Source of the DNA: Sandaracinaceae bacterium
Lineage (GTDB): Bacteria > Myxococcota_A > Polyangia > Polyangiales > Houyiibacteriaceae
Assembly (NCBI GenBank): GCA_016706685.1
Contig: JADJJE010000024.1
Location: 1 to 64,000 of the forward strand
Length of the DNA: 64,000 bases
Reading direction: 5' to 3'
Shown here: positions 7,707-17,551 of the stretch, piece by piece
Layout of the letters: each line of letters starts with the position of its first letter
Numbering within the stretch: the first letter of the stretch is position 1
Translations under genes and position numbers: made by a program
Notes under the pieces: model-generated
What the model saw: the letters and a program-made list of their open reading frames with translations, nothing else
What the model was told of the DNA's origin: nothing
The model's database searches: none

Positions 7707-8954
7707 ATGGCCACCATCCTGCACATCGAAGACGACCCCGTGAACCGGCGCTTGGTCACCAAGCTGCTGAGCGCCGCGGGGCACACGGTGGTGGACGCCG
7801 CCACCGGCCTCGAGGGCATTCGCATCGCGGCCGAGTTGGTGCCGGACTTGATCCTGGTGGACATCAACATCCCGGACCTCGACGGCTACGAGGTCACGCT
7901 GCGCCTGCGCGGCATTCCCTCGCTGGCCACGACACCCATCGTGGCCATCACGGCCGAGGGGGACCGCGAGACCAGCCTTGCCGTGGGGTGCGACGGCTTC
8001 TTCGGCAAGCCCATCGACGCTCGGGTGTTCGCGCGGCGCATCGAGCGCTTCATCGGCGGCAAGCGCGAGCGCGGCGATCAAGCCAGCGGCGAGGCCCGTC
8101 TGCGCGAGAAGAGCCAGCAGATCGTGGCGCGTCTCGAGGCCAAGGTGCGCGAGCTGTCGGAGGCAAACGCCCGTCTCGAGGAGATGGCGCGCTTGCGCCG
8201 CGAGTTTCTGCGCAACGTCACGCACGAGCTGGCCACGCCCATGACCCCCGTGGTGGGCTACCTGCGGCTGCTGCACAACCAGGACCTCGGCCCGCTGAGC
8301 GCGGCGCAACACAAGTGCGTGGAGGCCATGACCACCTCCACGGACCGCCTGCGCGCCGTGGTGGATTTGCTGCTCGACGTGAGCACGTTCGAGTCGGGCA
8401 ACATGCAGTTCAACACGCGCGCCTTCGACTTCCTCGCCGTCGCGCGCGAGGCGGTCAACGAGGTGCGCGGGCTCGCCGATTCGCTCAACGTGGAGCTCGT
8501 GCAGGAGCCGGCCGCCACGGGGCCCGCCGCGCTAGGGGACGCCGACAAGATCCGGCGCGCCATGGTCCACGTCCTGGACAACGCCGTGAAGTTCTCGCCG
8601 CCGCACGGTCAGGTGTGCGTGGCGGTGCGCCCGGTCCCGGGGGTGGGCAGCGATGGCCTCGCGCCGCGCGGCTATGCCTTCCTGGTGGCCGATGACGGTC
8701 CCGGTGTTCAGTCGGCGCAGATCGAGCGCGTGTTCGAGCCCTTCTACCAGGCCGACGGATCGCGCACGCGGCGCCACCAGGGCGTGGGGCTGGGTCTAGC
8801 GTTCGCGCGGCGCGTGTTCGAGGCTCACGGGGGCACCGTCACCATGCAGTCGCCGCCCACCGAGGACGTGGCAGGTCAACGCTCGCGCGGTGCCCTGGTG
8901 CGGCTGGTGGCGTTGCGGGAGGGGTCAGCGGCGGGGGCCCGAGGCGGGTCGTGA
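7707..8954 (+). CDS. Receiver-histidine kinase (cytoplasmic, REC at N-terminus)
   Basis: A 415-residue signalling protein with the receiver first and the kinase second. The REC domain spans about 3-118, with phosphoacceptor D52 in ILVDINIPD and lysine K101 in FFGKPID. A coiled-coil linker (about 130-165) leads to the HisKA H-box EFLRNVTHELATPMTP, with H173 as the likely phosphorylated histidine. The ATPase follows with N-box DNAVKF, G1 VADDGPG, F-box FEPFYQ and G2 GVGLGLAFARRVF. There are no membrane helices, so input should come through REC phosphorylation. The start is the ATG at 7707, just after the previous stop. Its GTGA stop overlaps the cysteine desulfurase start, a linkage that is probably structural rather than functional. 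Confidence 0.92.
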   Translation: MATILHIEDDPVNRRLVTKLLSAAGHTVVDAATGLEGIRIAAELVPDLILVDINIPDLDGYEVTLRLRGIPSLATTPIVAITAEGDRETSLAVGCDGFFGKPIDARVFARRIERFIGGKRERGDQASGEARLREKSQQIVARLEAKVRELSEANARLEEMARLRREFLRNVTHELATPMTPVVGYLRLLHNQDLGPLSAAQHKCVEAMTTSTDRLRAVVDLLLDVSTFESGNMQFNTRAFDFLAVAREAVNEVRGLADSLNVELVQEPAATGPAALGDADKIRRAMVHVLDNAVKFSPPHGQVCVAVRPVPGVGSDGLAPRGYAFLVADDGPGVQSAQIERVFEPFYQADGSRTRRHQGVGLGLAFARRVFEAHGGTVTMQSPPTEDVAGQRSRGALVRLVALREGSAAGARGGS

Positions 8955-10054
8955 TCTACCTCGACCACCACGCGGCGACCCCGCTCGTGGCGGCGGCGGA
9001 GCGGGCCATGGCAGAGGCGCGCGAGCGCGCGTGGGCGAACCCATCGAGCGTGCACGCCGCAGGTCGCGACGCGCGGGCGCTGCTGGAGCGCGCGCGCGAG
9101 CAGGTGGCCGCGGCCGTGGGCGCGAAGGCCGCGGACATCGTGCTGACCAGCGGGGGCACCGAGGCGTGCAACTTGGGGGTGCACGGGCTCTTGCAGCGGC
9201 CGGGTGGTCGGCAGCGAGCCACTCTCACCGCGCTCGAACACCCGGCGGTGCGAGCCGCAGCCGAGGCCGAGGGGACCGTCACCGTCGTGGGCAGCCCCGC
9301 CGACGCGTGGCCCACGGCGGAGCAAGTGGTGTCCCGGATGGAGCCGGGCGACGTGCTGGCCGCGCAGTGGGTCAACCACGAGACCGGGGTGGTCCTGCCC
9401 GTGCACGCCTGGGCCGAGCAGGCGCGTGCCCGCGGCGCCACGGTCTTCGTGGACGCGACCCAGGCCCTCGGAAAGCTCCCGGTCAATCTCGATGACGCCC
9501 CGTTCGACGCGGTGGCCTTCGCTGGGCAGAAAGTGGGTGGTCCCGCAGGCACCGGCGCGCTGTGGGTGCGCCGCGGAGTGCAGCTCGGTGCGCTCCTCCG
9601 CGGAGGCGGGCAAGAGCGTGGGCGACGCCCTGGCACGCCCAACGTGCTGGGCCACGTGGGGTTCGGCGCGGCGTGCGCAGCGTTGCACGTGAGTCCGCTC
9701 TCGCTCACCGCCGTAGGGGCACTGCGCGACAGGCTGGAGGCCCACGCGCTATCGCTCGGCGGCATGGTCAACGGGGCCCCCTTGCAGCGGGTACCCACGG
9801 TGACGCAGGTGGCGTTCCGCGGGCAGCGCGCCGACGTGCTGGTGGCCGCGCTGGACGTGGAGGGGGTGTGTGCCTCGGCCGGGGCCGCCTGCTCGAGCGG
9901 CCTGACCGAGCCCATCAAGGCCGTGCTGGCGCTGCACCCGGCGGAGCCCTGGCGGGCGACCGCGTCCGTGCGCTTCAGTCTGTCGCACACCACCAGCGCC
10001 CACGAGGTGGAGCTCGCGATGGCCGCGCTGACCCGGGTGCTCACGCGCGTCTGA
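8951..10054 (+). CDS. Cysteine desulfurase (NifS/IscS-like)
   Basis: A 367-residue PLP enzyme of aminotransferase class V that strips sulfur from cysteine onto its own cysteine. Evidence includes MIYLDHHAATPL at the start, TSGGTEACN (66-74), histidine H97, NHETG (142-146) and VDATQALGK (167-175). The PLP lysine is K194, in AGQK rather than the usual SxHK. The persulfide cysteine is C314 in SAGAACSSG. The short spacing after the active cysteine suits the NifS/IscS group. It is translationally coupled to the kinase upstream and lies 44 bases before mnmA, for which it is the natural sulfur donor. No iscU-type scaffold is nearby, so a dedicated tRNA-thiolation role is likely. Confidence 0.93.
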   Translation: MIYLDHHAATPLVAAAERAMAEARERAWANPSSVHAAGRDARALLERAREQVAAAVGAKAADIVLTSGGTEACNLGVHGLLQRPGGRQRATLTALEHPAVRAAAEAEGTVTVVGSPADAWPTAEQVVSRMEPGDVLAAQWVNHETGVVLPVHAWAEQARARGATVFVDATQALGKLPVNLDDAPFDAVAFAGQKVGGPAGTGALWVRRGVQLGALLRGGGQERGRRPGTPNVLGHVGFGAACAALHVSPLSLTAVGALRDRLEAHALSLGGMVNGAPLQRVPTVTQVAFRGQRADVLVAALDVEGVCASAGAACSSGLTEPIKAVLALHPAEPWRATASVRFSLSHTTSAHEVELAMAALTRVLTRV

Positions 10055-10098
10055 GCACTGGGTGCGCGGTCGCGGTAGCGCTGCTATCACACCTCCCC

Positions 10099-11211
10099 AT
10101 GCTCGAGAGCCCCACACGCCGCAGGATCCTGGTCGCCATGAGCGGCGGCGTGGACTCGTCCGTGGCGGCGGCGCTGCTGCACGAGCAGGGGCACGACCTG
10201 ATTGGCGTCACGCTGCACCTCTGGGACGCGAGCGGCGAAGAGCAGGTGGGGCGCTGCTGCGCGCCGGAAGACCGCGACGACGCCCGGCGCACTTGCGAGG
10301 CGCTGGGCATCCCGCACTACGTGCTGGACGAGCGCGAGGCCTTCCGGCGGCACGTGGTGGACCCCTTCTTGGACGAGTATGCAGCGGGCCGCACCCCCAT
10401 CCCGTGCGTGCAGTGCAACCGCACCGTGAAGCTGGTGCACCTGGCCGAGCTGGCGGGGCGCTTCGGTGCCACCCACGTAGCCACGGGCCACTATGCACGG
10501 ACCACCCAGGACGGGGCTCGCACCCGGCTGCTGCGGGGCGTGGACCACGGCAAGGACCAGAGCTACTTCCTCTTCGGGCTGCCGCAACACACCCTCGCGC
10601 GCATGATCTTTCCGCTGGGGGAGAGGATCAAGGACGAGACCCGCGCCGAGGGCCGCCGGCTGGGGGTGCCCAACGCCGACAAGCCGGACAGCCAGGAGCT
10701 GTGCTTCGTGCCGGACGGGGACATCCGTGGCTTCGTCTCGCGTCAGCGCGGCGGGACGGCGTCTGGCACCTTCGTGGACGAGCAGGGCACCCGCCTCGGC
10801 ACGCACGAGGGCATCGAGGGCTTCACCGTGGGCCAGCGCAAGGGGCTGGGCATGGGTGGGGGCAGCGAGAAGCCGCGCTATGTGCTGCGCATCCTCCTGG
10901 ACCAGCGGCAAGTGGTGCTGGGCGACGAGGCCGCGCTCGGCTCGCGCTCGCTGGTGGTCACGGACGCCGCGTGGGTGGCGGGCGCCATGCCAGACGGACC
11001 CTTCGATGCGTCGGTGCGCGTGCGGTACCGGCACGACCCTGCGCCCGCTCGCATCACCCCCACCGCAGCGGGCTTCCGTGCGGACTTCGCCTCGCCTCAG
11101 CGCGCCATTACACCTGGGCAAGCGGCGGTGGTATACGTCGGGGATGAGGTCGTCGGCGGCGGATTCATCACCGAAGAGCGTGTCCCCGCGCAGCAGCATG
11201 CGCTGGTCTGA
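10099..11211 (+). CDS. mnmA: tRNA-specific 2-thiouridylase MnmA
   Basis: A 370-residue enzyme that thiolates U34 of the Lys, Glu and Gln tRNAs using ATP and relayed sulfur. The PP-loop motif SGGVDSS is at residues 15-21. The catalytic cysteines are C106 in CVQCNRTVK and C202 in SQELCFVPDGD, the normal disulfide/persulfide pair. GHYAR (130-134), HGKDQSYFLFGL and FTVGQRKGLG are family markers. Length is standard. The ATG at 10099 fits the conserved N-terminus; longer frames upstream are not supported. It follows the desulfurase gene, which should supply its sulfur, and overlaps the next lipoprotein gene by 14 bases. Confidence 0.97.
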   Translation: MLESPTRRRILVAMSGGVDSSVAAALLHEQGHDLIGVTLHLWDASGEEQVGRCCAPEDRDDARRTCEALGIPHYVLDEREAFRRHVVDPFLDEYAAGRTPIPCVQCNRTVKLVHLAELAGRFGATHVATGHYARTTQDGARTRLLRGVDHGKDQSYFLFGLPQHTLARMIFPLGERIKDETRAEGRRLGVPNADKPDSQELCFVPDGDIRGFVSRQRGGTASGTFVDEQGTRLGTHEGIEGFTVGQRKGLGMGGGSEKPRYVLRILLDQRQVVLGDEAALGSRSLVVTDAAWVAGAMPDGPFDASVRVRYRHDPAPARITPTAAGFRADFASPQRAITPGQAAVVYVGDEVVGGGFITEERVPAQQHALV

Positions 11212-11791
11212 GCAGGGCGTGCAGGTGATCGCTCGGGCAGGGCGGCACCTCGCCGTGGCCTTGACGCTCTGCTTGGGTGCATGTGCCAATGGGGAGGGCG
11301 AGGGCGAGGTCAGCGGATCGGTGTCGGCACCCGAGTGCGGCATCGATGACACGGCGTGGGAGCTGCGGCCCGACTTCTTCGTGCAGGACCCGTGGGAGAA
11401 CACGGCCGTCATCCGCGTCCAGCGCGGCAGCAACTACCAAGACCTGAGCAATGGCCTCGTCATCTCCATCAGCGACGTGGAGGAGGTGCGGGGCAGCTTC
11501 GGGACCCCCATCGATCTCTCGGCCGAGGACTCCCCGGTCACCATCACCCTCACCCTCGATGGCACCTGCCGGCCCGCGCGGCGCGACCCGTCCGTGGTGC
11601 TGATCGCCCGCTCGGGCACCATCACCTTCACCGCGCTGTACGACCCTCGCTCGGACGACGGCCCCGAGACCAGCGCCACCATCGACGGCCTGGTCATGGA
11701 CGATGGCGAGGAAGAGCCGTCCACGGCCGAGCTGAGCGGGTACTTCACGTTCCTGTTCGCGCGCGGGCGTCCCGGGCAGCGCTACCCGTGA
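11198..11791 (+). CDS. Putative lipoprotein of unknown function
   Basis: A 197-residue protein starting at an ATG inside the end of mnmA. The lipobox LGAC sets the lipidated cysteine at residue 29, after the hydrophobic AVALTLCLG. The mature part starts with a flexible GEGEGEVSGS segment, then a beta-rich domain with ISISDVEEVRGSFGTPIDLS and ITLTLDGTC. I do not recognise a family. It has no obvious functional link to MnmA; a similar beta-rich lipoprotein at 2289 shares its composition. Its TGA overlaps the GTG of the RNA methyltransferase gene. Confidence 0.65.
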   Translation: MRWSEQGVQVIARAGRHLAVALTLCLGACANGEGEGEVSGSVSAPECGIDDTAWELRPDFFVQDPWENTAVIRVQRGSNYQDLSNGLVISISDVEEVRGSFGTPIDLSAEDSPVTITLTLDGTCRPARRDPSVVLIARSGTITFTALYDPRSDDGPETSATIDGLVMDDGEEEPSTAELSGYFTFLFARGRPGQRYP

Positions 11792-13101
11792 GGGCCAAGC
11801 GGCCCGTTGCGCAGAAGGGTGGTCCCGCTGCGCCGCTCCCGCGCTTCGTGGATGGGCGCGTCACCCAGCTGGCCATGGGCGGCGACGGTGTGGTCCAGAC
11901 CGAGCTGGGGGACGTGTTCCGCGCGGGGGTGTTCCCCGGCGAGCGGGTGCGTCTGAAGGGTTTGCGTCGGCAGGGAAAGCTGTTGCTGGCGGGGGACGCA
12001 GAGGTGCTCGAGGCGTCGGCGCAGCGCCGCGCTGCGCCCTGTGTTCACGCCGAAGCCTGCGGTGGCTGCGCATGGATGGCGCTGGCCCCCGAAGCCCAGC
12101 GCGACGCTCGCCGCACGTTGATCGAGCGGGCGCTCACGAACGCACGCGTCACGCCGCTGCAGCCGGTGGAGCTGGACCCGGCCGGGCTCGAACAGGATCT
12201 GGGCTATCGCAGCCGCGCACGCATGCGCTTCGAAGGGGGCGTGCTGGGCTACCGAGCGAGCGGGTCGCGGCGGGTGGTCCCCATTGCGCACTGCGTGGTG
12301 CAGTCGGACGCCATCGCGTCCGCGGTCACTGCCCTCGGCGCAGCGTTGACGGCCGCCGCGGCTCCAGGCGGGATGGACGTGCACTTGGGCCACGGCGAGC
12401 GCGGCGTGGTGGTGGAGCTGCGCAGCGACGGCCCCCTGCCGCCCACGGTCTACGCCGCCATGGAGCGCCTGGTGCAGCACGGCGCGCTGCAGGGCGTGGG
12501 GATCCTCGCCGGTGGTGCCACCAGCCACGCGGTCTTCGGCGACCCTGCCGAGGCGGCCGTGGACCTGACGGGGCAACCGCTGAGCGTGCCCCTCGCGGGC
12601 TTCTCGCAGGCCAATCCGGCGGTCAATCAGGCGCTGGTGGCCACGGCCGTGCTGTGGGCCGAGGCGAGCGGCCAAGACACCCTCGAGCTGTACTCGGGGA
12701 GCGGCAACCTGAGCGTGGCGCTCGCGGCGTCGGGCGCCCAGCTCACCGCCGTCGAGCGCGATGAGGCTGCGTCCGCGCTCGCCATGCGGAACCTGGCCGC
12801 GCGTGGCCTGAGCGCCAAGGTGCTCACCGGCAATGCGGCCGACTCGCCCAGCAAGCGCTTCTCGCGGGTGGTGCTGGACCCCCCGCGCGAGGGTGCAGAG
12901 GACGCCGTGGGCCGCATTGCCCGCGTGCACCGCCCAGACCGCATCGTCTACGTCTCGTGCGACCCGCGCACCCTGGCGCGGGACATCGCCACGCTGGTTC
13001 ACTCGGGCTACCAACTGGCCCGTGTGCGGGGCTTCGACATGTTCCCCCAGACGCCCCACGTCGAGACCGTGGCGCTGCTCACGCGTGCCGCTCCGACTTG
13101 A
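11788..13101 (+). CDS. 23S rRNA/tRNA uracil-5-methyltransferase (RlmD/TrmA family)
   Basis: A 437-residue SAM-dependent RNA methyltransferase of the TrmA/RlmD/RlmC group. The N-terminal TRAM-like domain (about 17-78) is followed by an iron-sulfur motif with C85, C91 and C94, then C169, giving the C-x5-C-x2-C ... C pattern seen in RlmD. The SAM region has LELYSGSGNLSVALA, and catalysis uses the motif VLDPPREG and the cysteine in YVSCDPRTLARD. The GTG at 11788 overlaps the previous stop (GTGA). RlmD (m5U1939 of 23S rRNA) is the best guess from the Fe-S motif, but RlmC or TrmA activity cannot be ruled out from sequence alone. Confidence 0.88.
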   Translation: MRAKRPVAQKGGPAAPLPRFVDGRVTQLAMGGDGVVQTELGDVFRAGVFPGERVRLKGLRRQGKLLLAGDAEVLEASAQRRAAPCVHAEACGGCAWMALAPEAQRDARRTLIERALTNARVTPLQPVELDPAGLEQDLGYRSRARMRFEGGVLGYRASGSRRVVPIAHCVVQSDAIASAVTALGAALTAAAAPGGMDVHLGHGERGVVVELRSDGPLPPTVYAAMERLVQHGALQGVGILAGGATSHAVFGDPAEAAVDLTGQPLSVPLAGFSQANPAVNQALVATAVLWAEASGQDTLELYSGSGNLSVALAASGAQLTAVERDEAASALAMRNLAARGLSAKVLTGNAADSPSKRFSRVVLDPPREGAEDAVGRIARVHRPDRIVYVSCDPRTLARDIATLVHSGYQLARVRGFDMFPQTPHVETVALLTRAAPT

Positions 13102-13141
13102 AGCCAGGCGCGATGCATCGTAGGACCACGGCCGATTCCCG

Positions 13142-13603
13142 ATGCGCTGCCCCTTCTGTAGCAAGCTCGACAACAAGGTCATCGACTCACGCCTCTCCCA
13201 GGCGGGTGAGGTCGTGCGGCGCCGCCGCGAGTGCGAGGGTTGCGGGCGCCGCTACACCACCTACGAGCGCATCGAGCAGACGCTCCCGCTCGTGGTCAAA
13301 AAGGACGGCCGCCGCCAGCCCTACGACCGGGTAAAGCTGCTCGCCGGCCTGCGCCGCGCGTGCGTGAAGCGGCCCGTCTCGGCCGAGACCCTCGAGCGCC
13401 TGCTCAACCGCCTCGAGCGCCAGCTGGTGGACATCGGCGACCCGGAGGTGAGCTCCGCGCTCCTGGGAAGCAAGGTGCTGGGTGCCCTGCGCGACACCGA
13501 CCCAGTGGCCTACGTGCGCTTCGCCAGCGTGTACCGCGACTTCCAGAACGCCGAGGAATTCATGGAAGAGCTGCGCACCCTGGTGGACGAGAGCAGCGCC
13601 TGA
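13142..13603 (+). CDS. nrdR: Transcriptional repressor NrdR
   Basis: A 153-residue repressor of ribonucleotide reductase genes that senses ATP/dATP. The zinc ribbon uses C3, C6, C31 and C34 (MRCPFC ... CEGCGRRYTTYER). The ATP-cone spans about 48-138 (VVKKDGRRQPYDRVKLLAGL onward). Length is normal for the family. It heads the flavin operon; the nrdR-ribD-rib-nusB order is common in many bacteria. The next gene begins three bases after its stop. No reductase gene or NrdR box was recognised in the window. Confidence 0.97.
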   Translation: MRCPFCSKLDNKVIDSRLSQAGEVVRRRRECEGCGRRYTTYERIEQTLPLVVKKDGRRQPYDRVKLLAGLRRACVKRPVSAETLERLLNRLERQLVDIGDPEVSSALLGSKVLGALRDTDPVAYVRFASVYRDFQNAEEFMEELRTLVDESSA

Positions 13604-13606
13604 ACC

Positions 13607-14716
13607 ATGCGCGCGACGGAGCGAGACGACCAACGCTACATGCGCCGGGCCATCCAGCTGGCGCGGATGGGTGACACCAGCCCCAACCCGCGCGTTGGCG
13701 CGGTGGTCGTCCGCAACGGGGTCGTGGTGGGCGAGGGGTATCACGAACGCGTCGGTAGTCCGCACGGCGAGGCCAACGCGCTGCGGAACGCGGGGAAGCT
13801 GGCCCGCGGCGCCACGCTCTACGTGACCCTCGAGCCCTGCAACCACCATGGGCGCACGCCTCCCTGCACGGAGGCGGTGATCGCGTCGGGGGTGAAACGA
13901 GTGGTGGTGGCCAGCGTGGATCGGCACCCGCACGTGCCGGGCTCGGCAACCCGGCTGCGCGCGGCGGGCATCGACGTGGAGATTGGTGTCTGTGGTCAGG
14001 AAGCCGACGAGCTGGTGCGCAGCTTCTGGAAGCACCTCACCACCGGCCTGCCGTACGTGTGCCTCAAGGCCGCGGTGACGCTGGATGGGCGCATGGCCAC
14101 GCGCACGGGCGACAGCCGCTGGATCACCTCGCTCGCCAGCCGCCGTCAGGCGCACCGCCTGCGCGCGGACAGCGACGCCGTCCTGGTGGGCTCGTCCACG
14201 GTCATCACGGATGATCCCATGCTGGACGTGCGGCACGTGCGCGGGCGCAACCCGCTGCGCGTGGTGCTGGACACCAAGCTGCGCACCCCGCCCAGCGCGG
14301 CGCTGCTGCGCCCGGGTGGGGCCGAGACGCTCATCGTGCACGCCCCCGGGGTGCCGAAGGCCCGCGCGCAGGCGCTCGTGGCGGCGGGCGCAACGCTGCT
14401 CGAGGTGCCGCGCGGGCCAGGCGGCGTGGACCTGCACGCCACGCTGCGCGCGCTCGGATCACGCCACGTGGTGCGCCTGCTGGTGGAGGGCGGCGGCAAG
14501 GTGCACGGGGCGCTGCTGGACGCGGGCCTCGCGGATCACGCCTCCGTGTTCGTGGCTCCCGTGGTGGTGGGGGACGCGCAGGCGCCTGCGTTTGCGTCCG
14601 GCAGAGGGAGCGATACGATGGCCGGCTCTCATCGCATCGAGGCCCCTCGTGTGCGGCGGCGCGGCCCAGATGTTTGGATGGATGGACCGTTGGTGAAGGA
14701 CCGATCGGAAGACTAA
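13607..14716 (+). CDS. ribD: Bifunctional riboflavin deaminase/reductase RibD
   Basis: A 369-residue enzyme for the deaminase and reductase steps after GTP cyclohydrolase II. The N-terminal zinc deaminase shows H53-G54-E55 (HGE rather than the usual HAE) and EPCNHHGRTPPC, with C78 and C87. The C-terminal reductase begins near PYVCLKAAVTLDGRMAT and shows GDSRWITS and DAVLVGSSTVITDDPML; VRLLVEGGGKVHGALLDAGL closes the NADPH domain. The single chain is bifunctional. It sits between nrdR and the RibBX-type gene; the stop falls right against the next ATG, suggesting coupled translation. Confidence 0.95.
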   Translation: MRATERDDQRYMRRAIQLARMGDTSPNPRVGAVVVRNGVVVGEGYHERVGSPHGEANALRNAGKLARGATLYVTLEPCNHHGRTPPCTEAVIASGVKRVVVASVDRHPHVPGSATRLRAAGIDVEIGVCGQEADELVRSFWKHLTTGLPYVCLKAAVTLDGRMATRTGDSRWITSLASRRQAHRLRADSDAVLVGSSTVITDDPMLDVRHVRGRNPLRVVLDTKLRTPPSAALLRPGGAETLIVHAPGVPKARAQALVAAGATLLEVPRGPGGVDLHATLRALGSRHVVRLLVEGGGKVHGALLDAGLADHASVFVAPVVVGDAQAPAFASGRGSDTMAGSHRIEAPRVRRRGPDVWMDGPLVKDRSED

Positions 14717-15880
<1,164 letters not shown>

Positions 15881-16027
15881 TCCCGCTACACCCATGCCCA
15901 CGCGGTACACGGCCGTGCGCTTCCCGGCTTCGGGCTCGCGCGGGCACCGGAAATGCGACACAGTGCGACGCTGCGCAGCCCCGAGGGCTGCCAGCCTGCC
16001 GGGCAGCCCAAGGAGAATGAGAGCCAC

Positions 16028-16516
16028 ATGAGCGTCAAGACCTACGAGGGAGACCTCCGCGCACCCGAGGGCGCTCGCTTCGCGATCGTCGCCTGCCGCT
16101 TCAACCACCTGGTGGTGGACCGTCTGCTCGAGGGCGCGCTGGACGCGCTCAAGCGCGCAGGCGGAGTCAGTGACGACCGCATCGTGCTGGCGTGGGTGCC
16201 AGGCGCGTTCGAGCTGCCTCTCACGGTCAAGCGCCTCGCGGCCAGCGGCCAGTTCGCGGCGGTCATCGCCCTTGGCGCCGTCATCCGCGGCTCCACGCCG
16301 CACTTCGACTTCGTGGCCGGTCAGGCCGCTTCGGGCGCCAGCGCCGCCATGCTGGCCACCGGCGTGCCGGTCGCGTTCGGCGTCATCACCACCGAAGACA
16401 TCGAGCAGGCCGTCGAGCGCGCCGGCACCAAGGCGGGCAACAAGGGCTTCGAGGCCGCCATGACGGCGCTCGAGATGGCCAGCTTGGGCACGGCCCTCAC
16501 GCGCGACGGACTCTAG
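16028..16516 (+). CDS. ribH: 6,7-dimethyl-8-ribityllumazine synthase
   Basis: A 162-residue lumazine synthase that joins the RibB product to the pyrimidine from RibD. Markers are ARFAIVACRFNHLVVDRLLEG near the N-terminus, WVPGAFELPL (55-64), the GAVIRGSTPHFDFVAGQA loop with the catalytic histidine, and PVAFGVITTEDIEQAVERAGTKAGNKG. The ATG at 16028 has an AAGGAG site near 16010; an upstream frame from 15953 would add 25 unrelated residues. It lies 147 bases after ribBX, and nusB begins six bases after its stop. Confidence 0.97.
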   Translation: MSVKTYEGDLRAPEGARFAIVACRFNHLVVDRLLEGALDALKRAGGVSDDRIVLAWVPGAFELPLTVKRLAASGQFAAVIALGAVIRGSTPHFDFVAGQAASGASAAMLATGVPVAFGVITTEDIEQAVERAGTKAGNKGFEAAMTALEMASLGTALTRDGL

Positions 16517-16522
16517 GCCGCT

Positions 16523-16987
16523 GTGGGACAACGACGAGACGGCAGGCAGGCGGCGCTCCAGGTGCTCTATCAGATGGACACCGTGGGCTACTCCGCCGAG
16601 GCCGCGCTGAAGCTGTACTGGGGCTCGCTCGTGAGCGCGGATGAAGCCTCGGACGGCCTCACGGGCGACGAAGAGCTGCCCGAGCCGCTGGACGAGGAGA
16701 CACGCGCCTTCGCCGACAAGCTGGTGCGCGGCTATGGCGAGCGGCAGGAAGAGATCGACGCGACCATCCGCGCCGTCAGCCACCACTGGCGCCTCGAGCG
16801 CATGACGCGCGTGGACCGCAACATCCTGCGGCTGGCCACGTGCGAGCTCATGCTCATGCCGGACGTGCCGCGCCGCGTGACGCTGAACGAGGCCATCGAG
16901 CTGGCCAAGCTCTTCGGCAGCGAGGGCAGCGCGGGCTTCGTGAACGGCGTGCTCGACCGCATCGCGTCCGAGCTCCACAAGGAGTGA
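16523..16987 (+). CDS. nusB: Transcription antitermination factor NusB
   Basis: A 154-residue NusB, which binds boxA RNA with NusE to prevent premature termination at rRNA operons. RRDGRQAALQVLYQMD opens the protein; DATIRAVSHHWRLERMTRVDRNILRLATCEL and RVTLNEAIELAKLFGSEGSAGFVNGVLDRI are classic NusB segments. It is slightly longer than usual, owing to an acidic insertion (about 40-60). The start is a GTG. Its location after ribH is the common bacterial arrangement. Confidence 0.95.
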   Translation: MGQRRDGRQAALQVLYQMDTVGYSAEAALKLYWGSLVSADEASDGLTGDEELPEPLDEETRAFADKLVRGYGERQEEIDATIRAVSHHWRLERMTRVDRNILRLATCELMLMPDVPRRVTLNEAIELAKLFGSEGSAGFVNGVLDRIASELHKE

Positions 16988-16991
16988 GCGC

Positions 16992-17516
16992 GTGGAGATC
17001 GCCTTCGTCGCGCCCGACCTGCGTCGCCTCGACAAGCTGCGCAACGAAGCGCTGGCCGCGGCGCTGTTCGAGGGCGAGTGGCCGCTGCGCGGCGCGCTCG
17101 GGCTGCTGGACTGGCGTCTGGCAGGGCGCATCTCACGCTTGATCCAGTCGGGTGTCGCCAGCGGTGTGCGCGGGGAGTCGATCTTGATCCCCGGGGAGTC
17201 CAAAGTGGCCTTCGACAAGCTGTTTCTGCGCGGTGGCGGGCGCGCCAGCGAGTTCGATGGGGCCGCATTCGACGAGGCGCTCGAGGCCATGCTGACGACC
17301 CTCACGCGGGCTGGGGTGCGCAGCGCCACGCTGGTGCTGCCGGGGCGCGCGCTCGGGCTCATCTCGCCGGCCGACGCGATGGAGCGCTTCCTCGCCATCA
17401 TCGAGGCGCACCCGGAGCACGACGAGATCACGCTGGTGGAAGAAGCCGACGCCCAGCGCGAGATGGAGCCCGTACTGTTGCGAGCGCGCCGCGCCGCGAG
17501 CGTCTACGAGGTCTGA
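16992..17516 (+). CDS. M17 aminopeptidase N-terminal-domain-like protein
   Basis: A 174-residue protein resembling the N-terminal, non-catalytic domain of leucyl aminopeptidases (M17). LRGALGLLDWRLAGRISRLIQSG, ESILIPGESKVAFDKLFLRGGG and a final acidic EADAQREMEPVLL match that fold. The catalytic metallopeptidase half, with its metal ligands, is completely absent, so it is not an aminopeptidase. The GTG start lies four bases after nusB. The role is unknown; it may be a stand-alone ligand- or protein-binding domain. Confidence 0.6.
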   Translation: MEIAFVAPDLRRLDKLRNEALAAALFEGEWPLRGALGLLDWRLAGRISRLIQSGVASGVRGESILIPGESKVAFDKLFLRGGGRASEFDGAAFDEALEAMLTTLTRAGVRSATLVLPGRALGLISPADAMERFLAIIEAHPEHDEITLVEEADAQREMEPVLLRARRAASVYEV

Positions 17517-17551
17517 GGCGCCCGAGGCTGGGGCTGCTCAGGGCGCATCAG
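17513..17551. terminator. Possible bidirectional terminator hairpin
   Basis: An imperfect 11-bp inverted repeat (17513-17523 and 17541-17551, one mismatch) spans the two convergent stop codons. CTGA-GCGCCC pairs with GGGCGC-TCAG across a 17-base loop. No T-tract follows on either strand, so intrinsic termination is uncertain. Confidence 0.35.
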
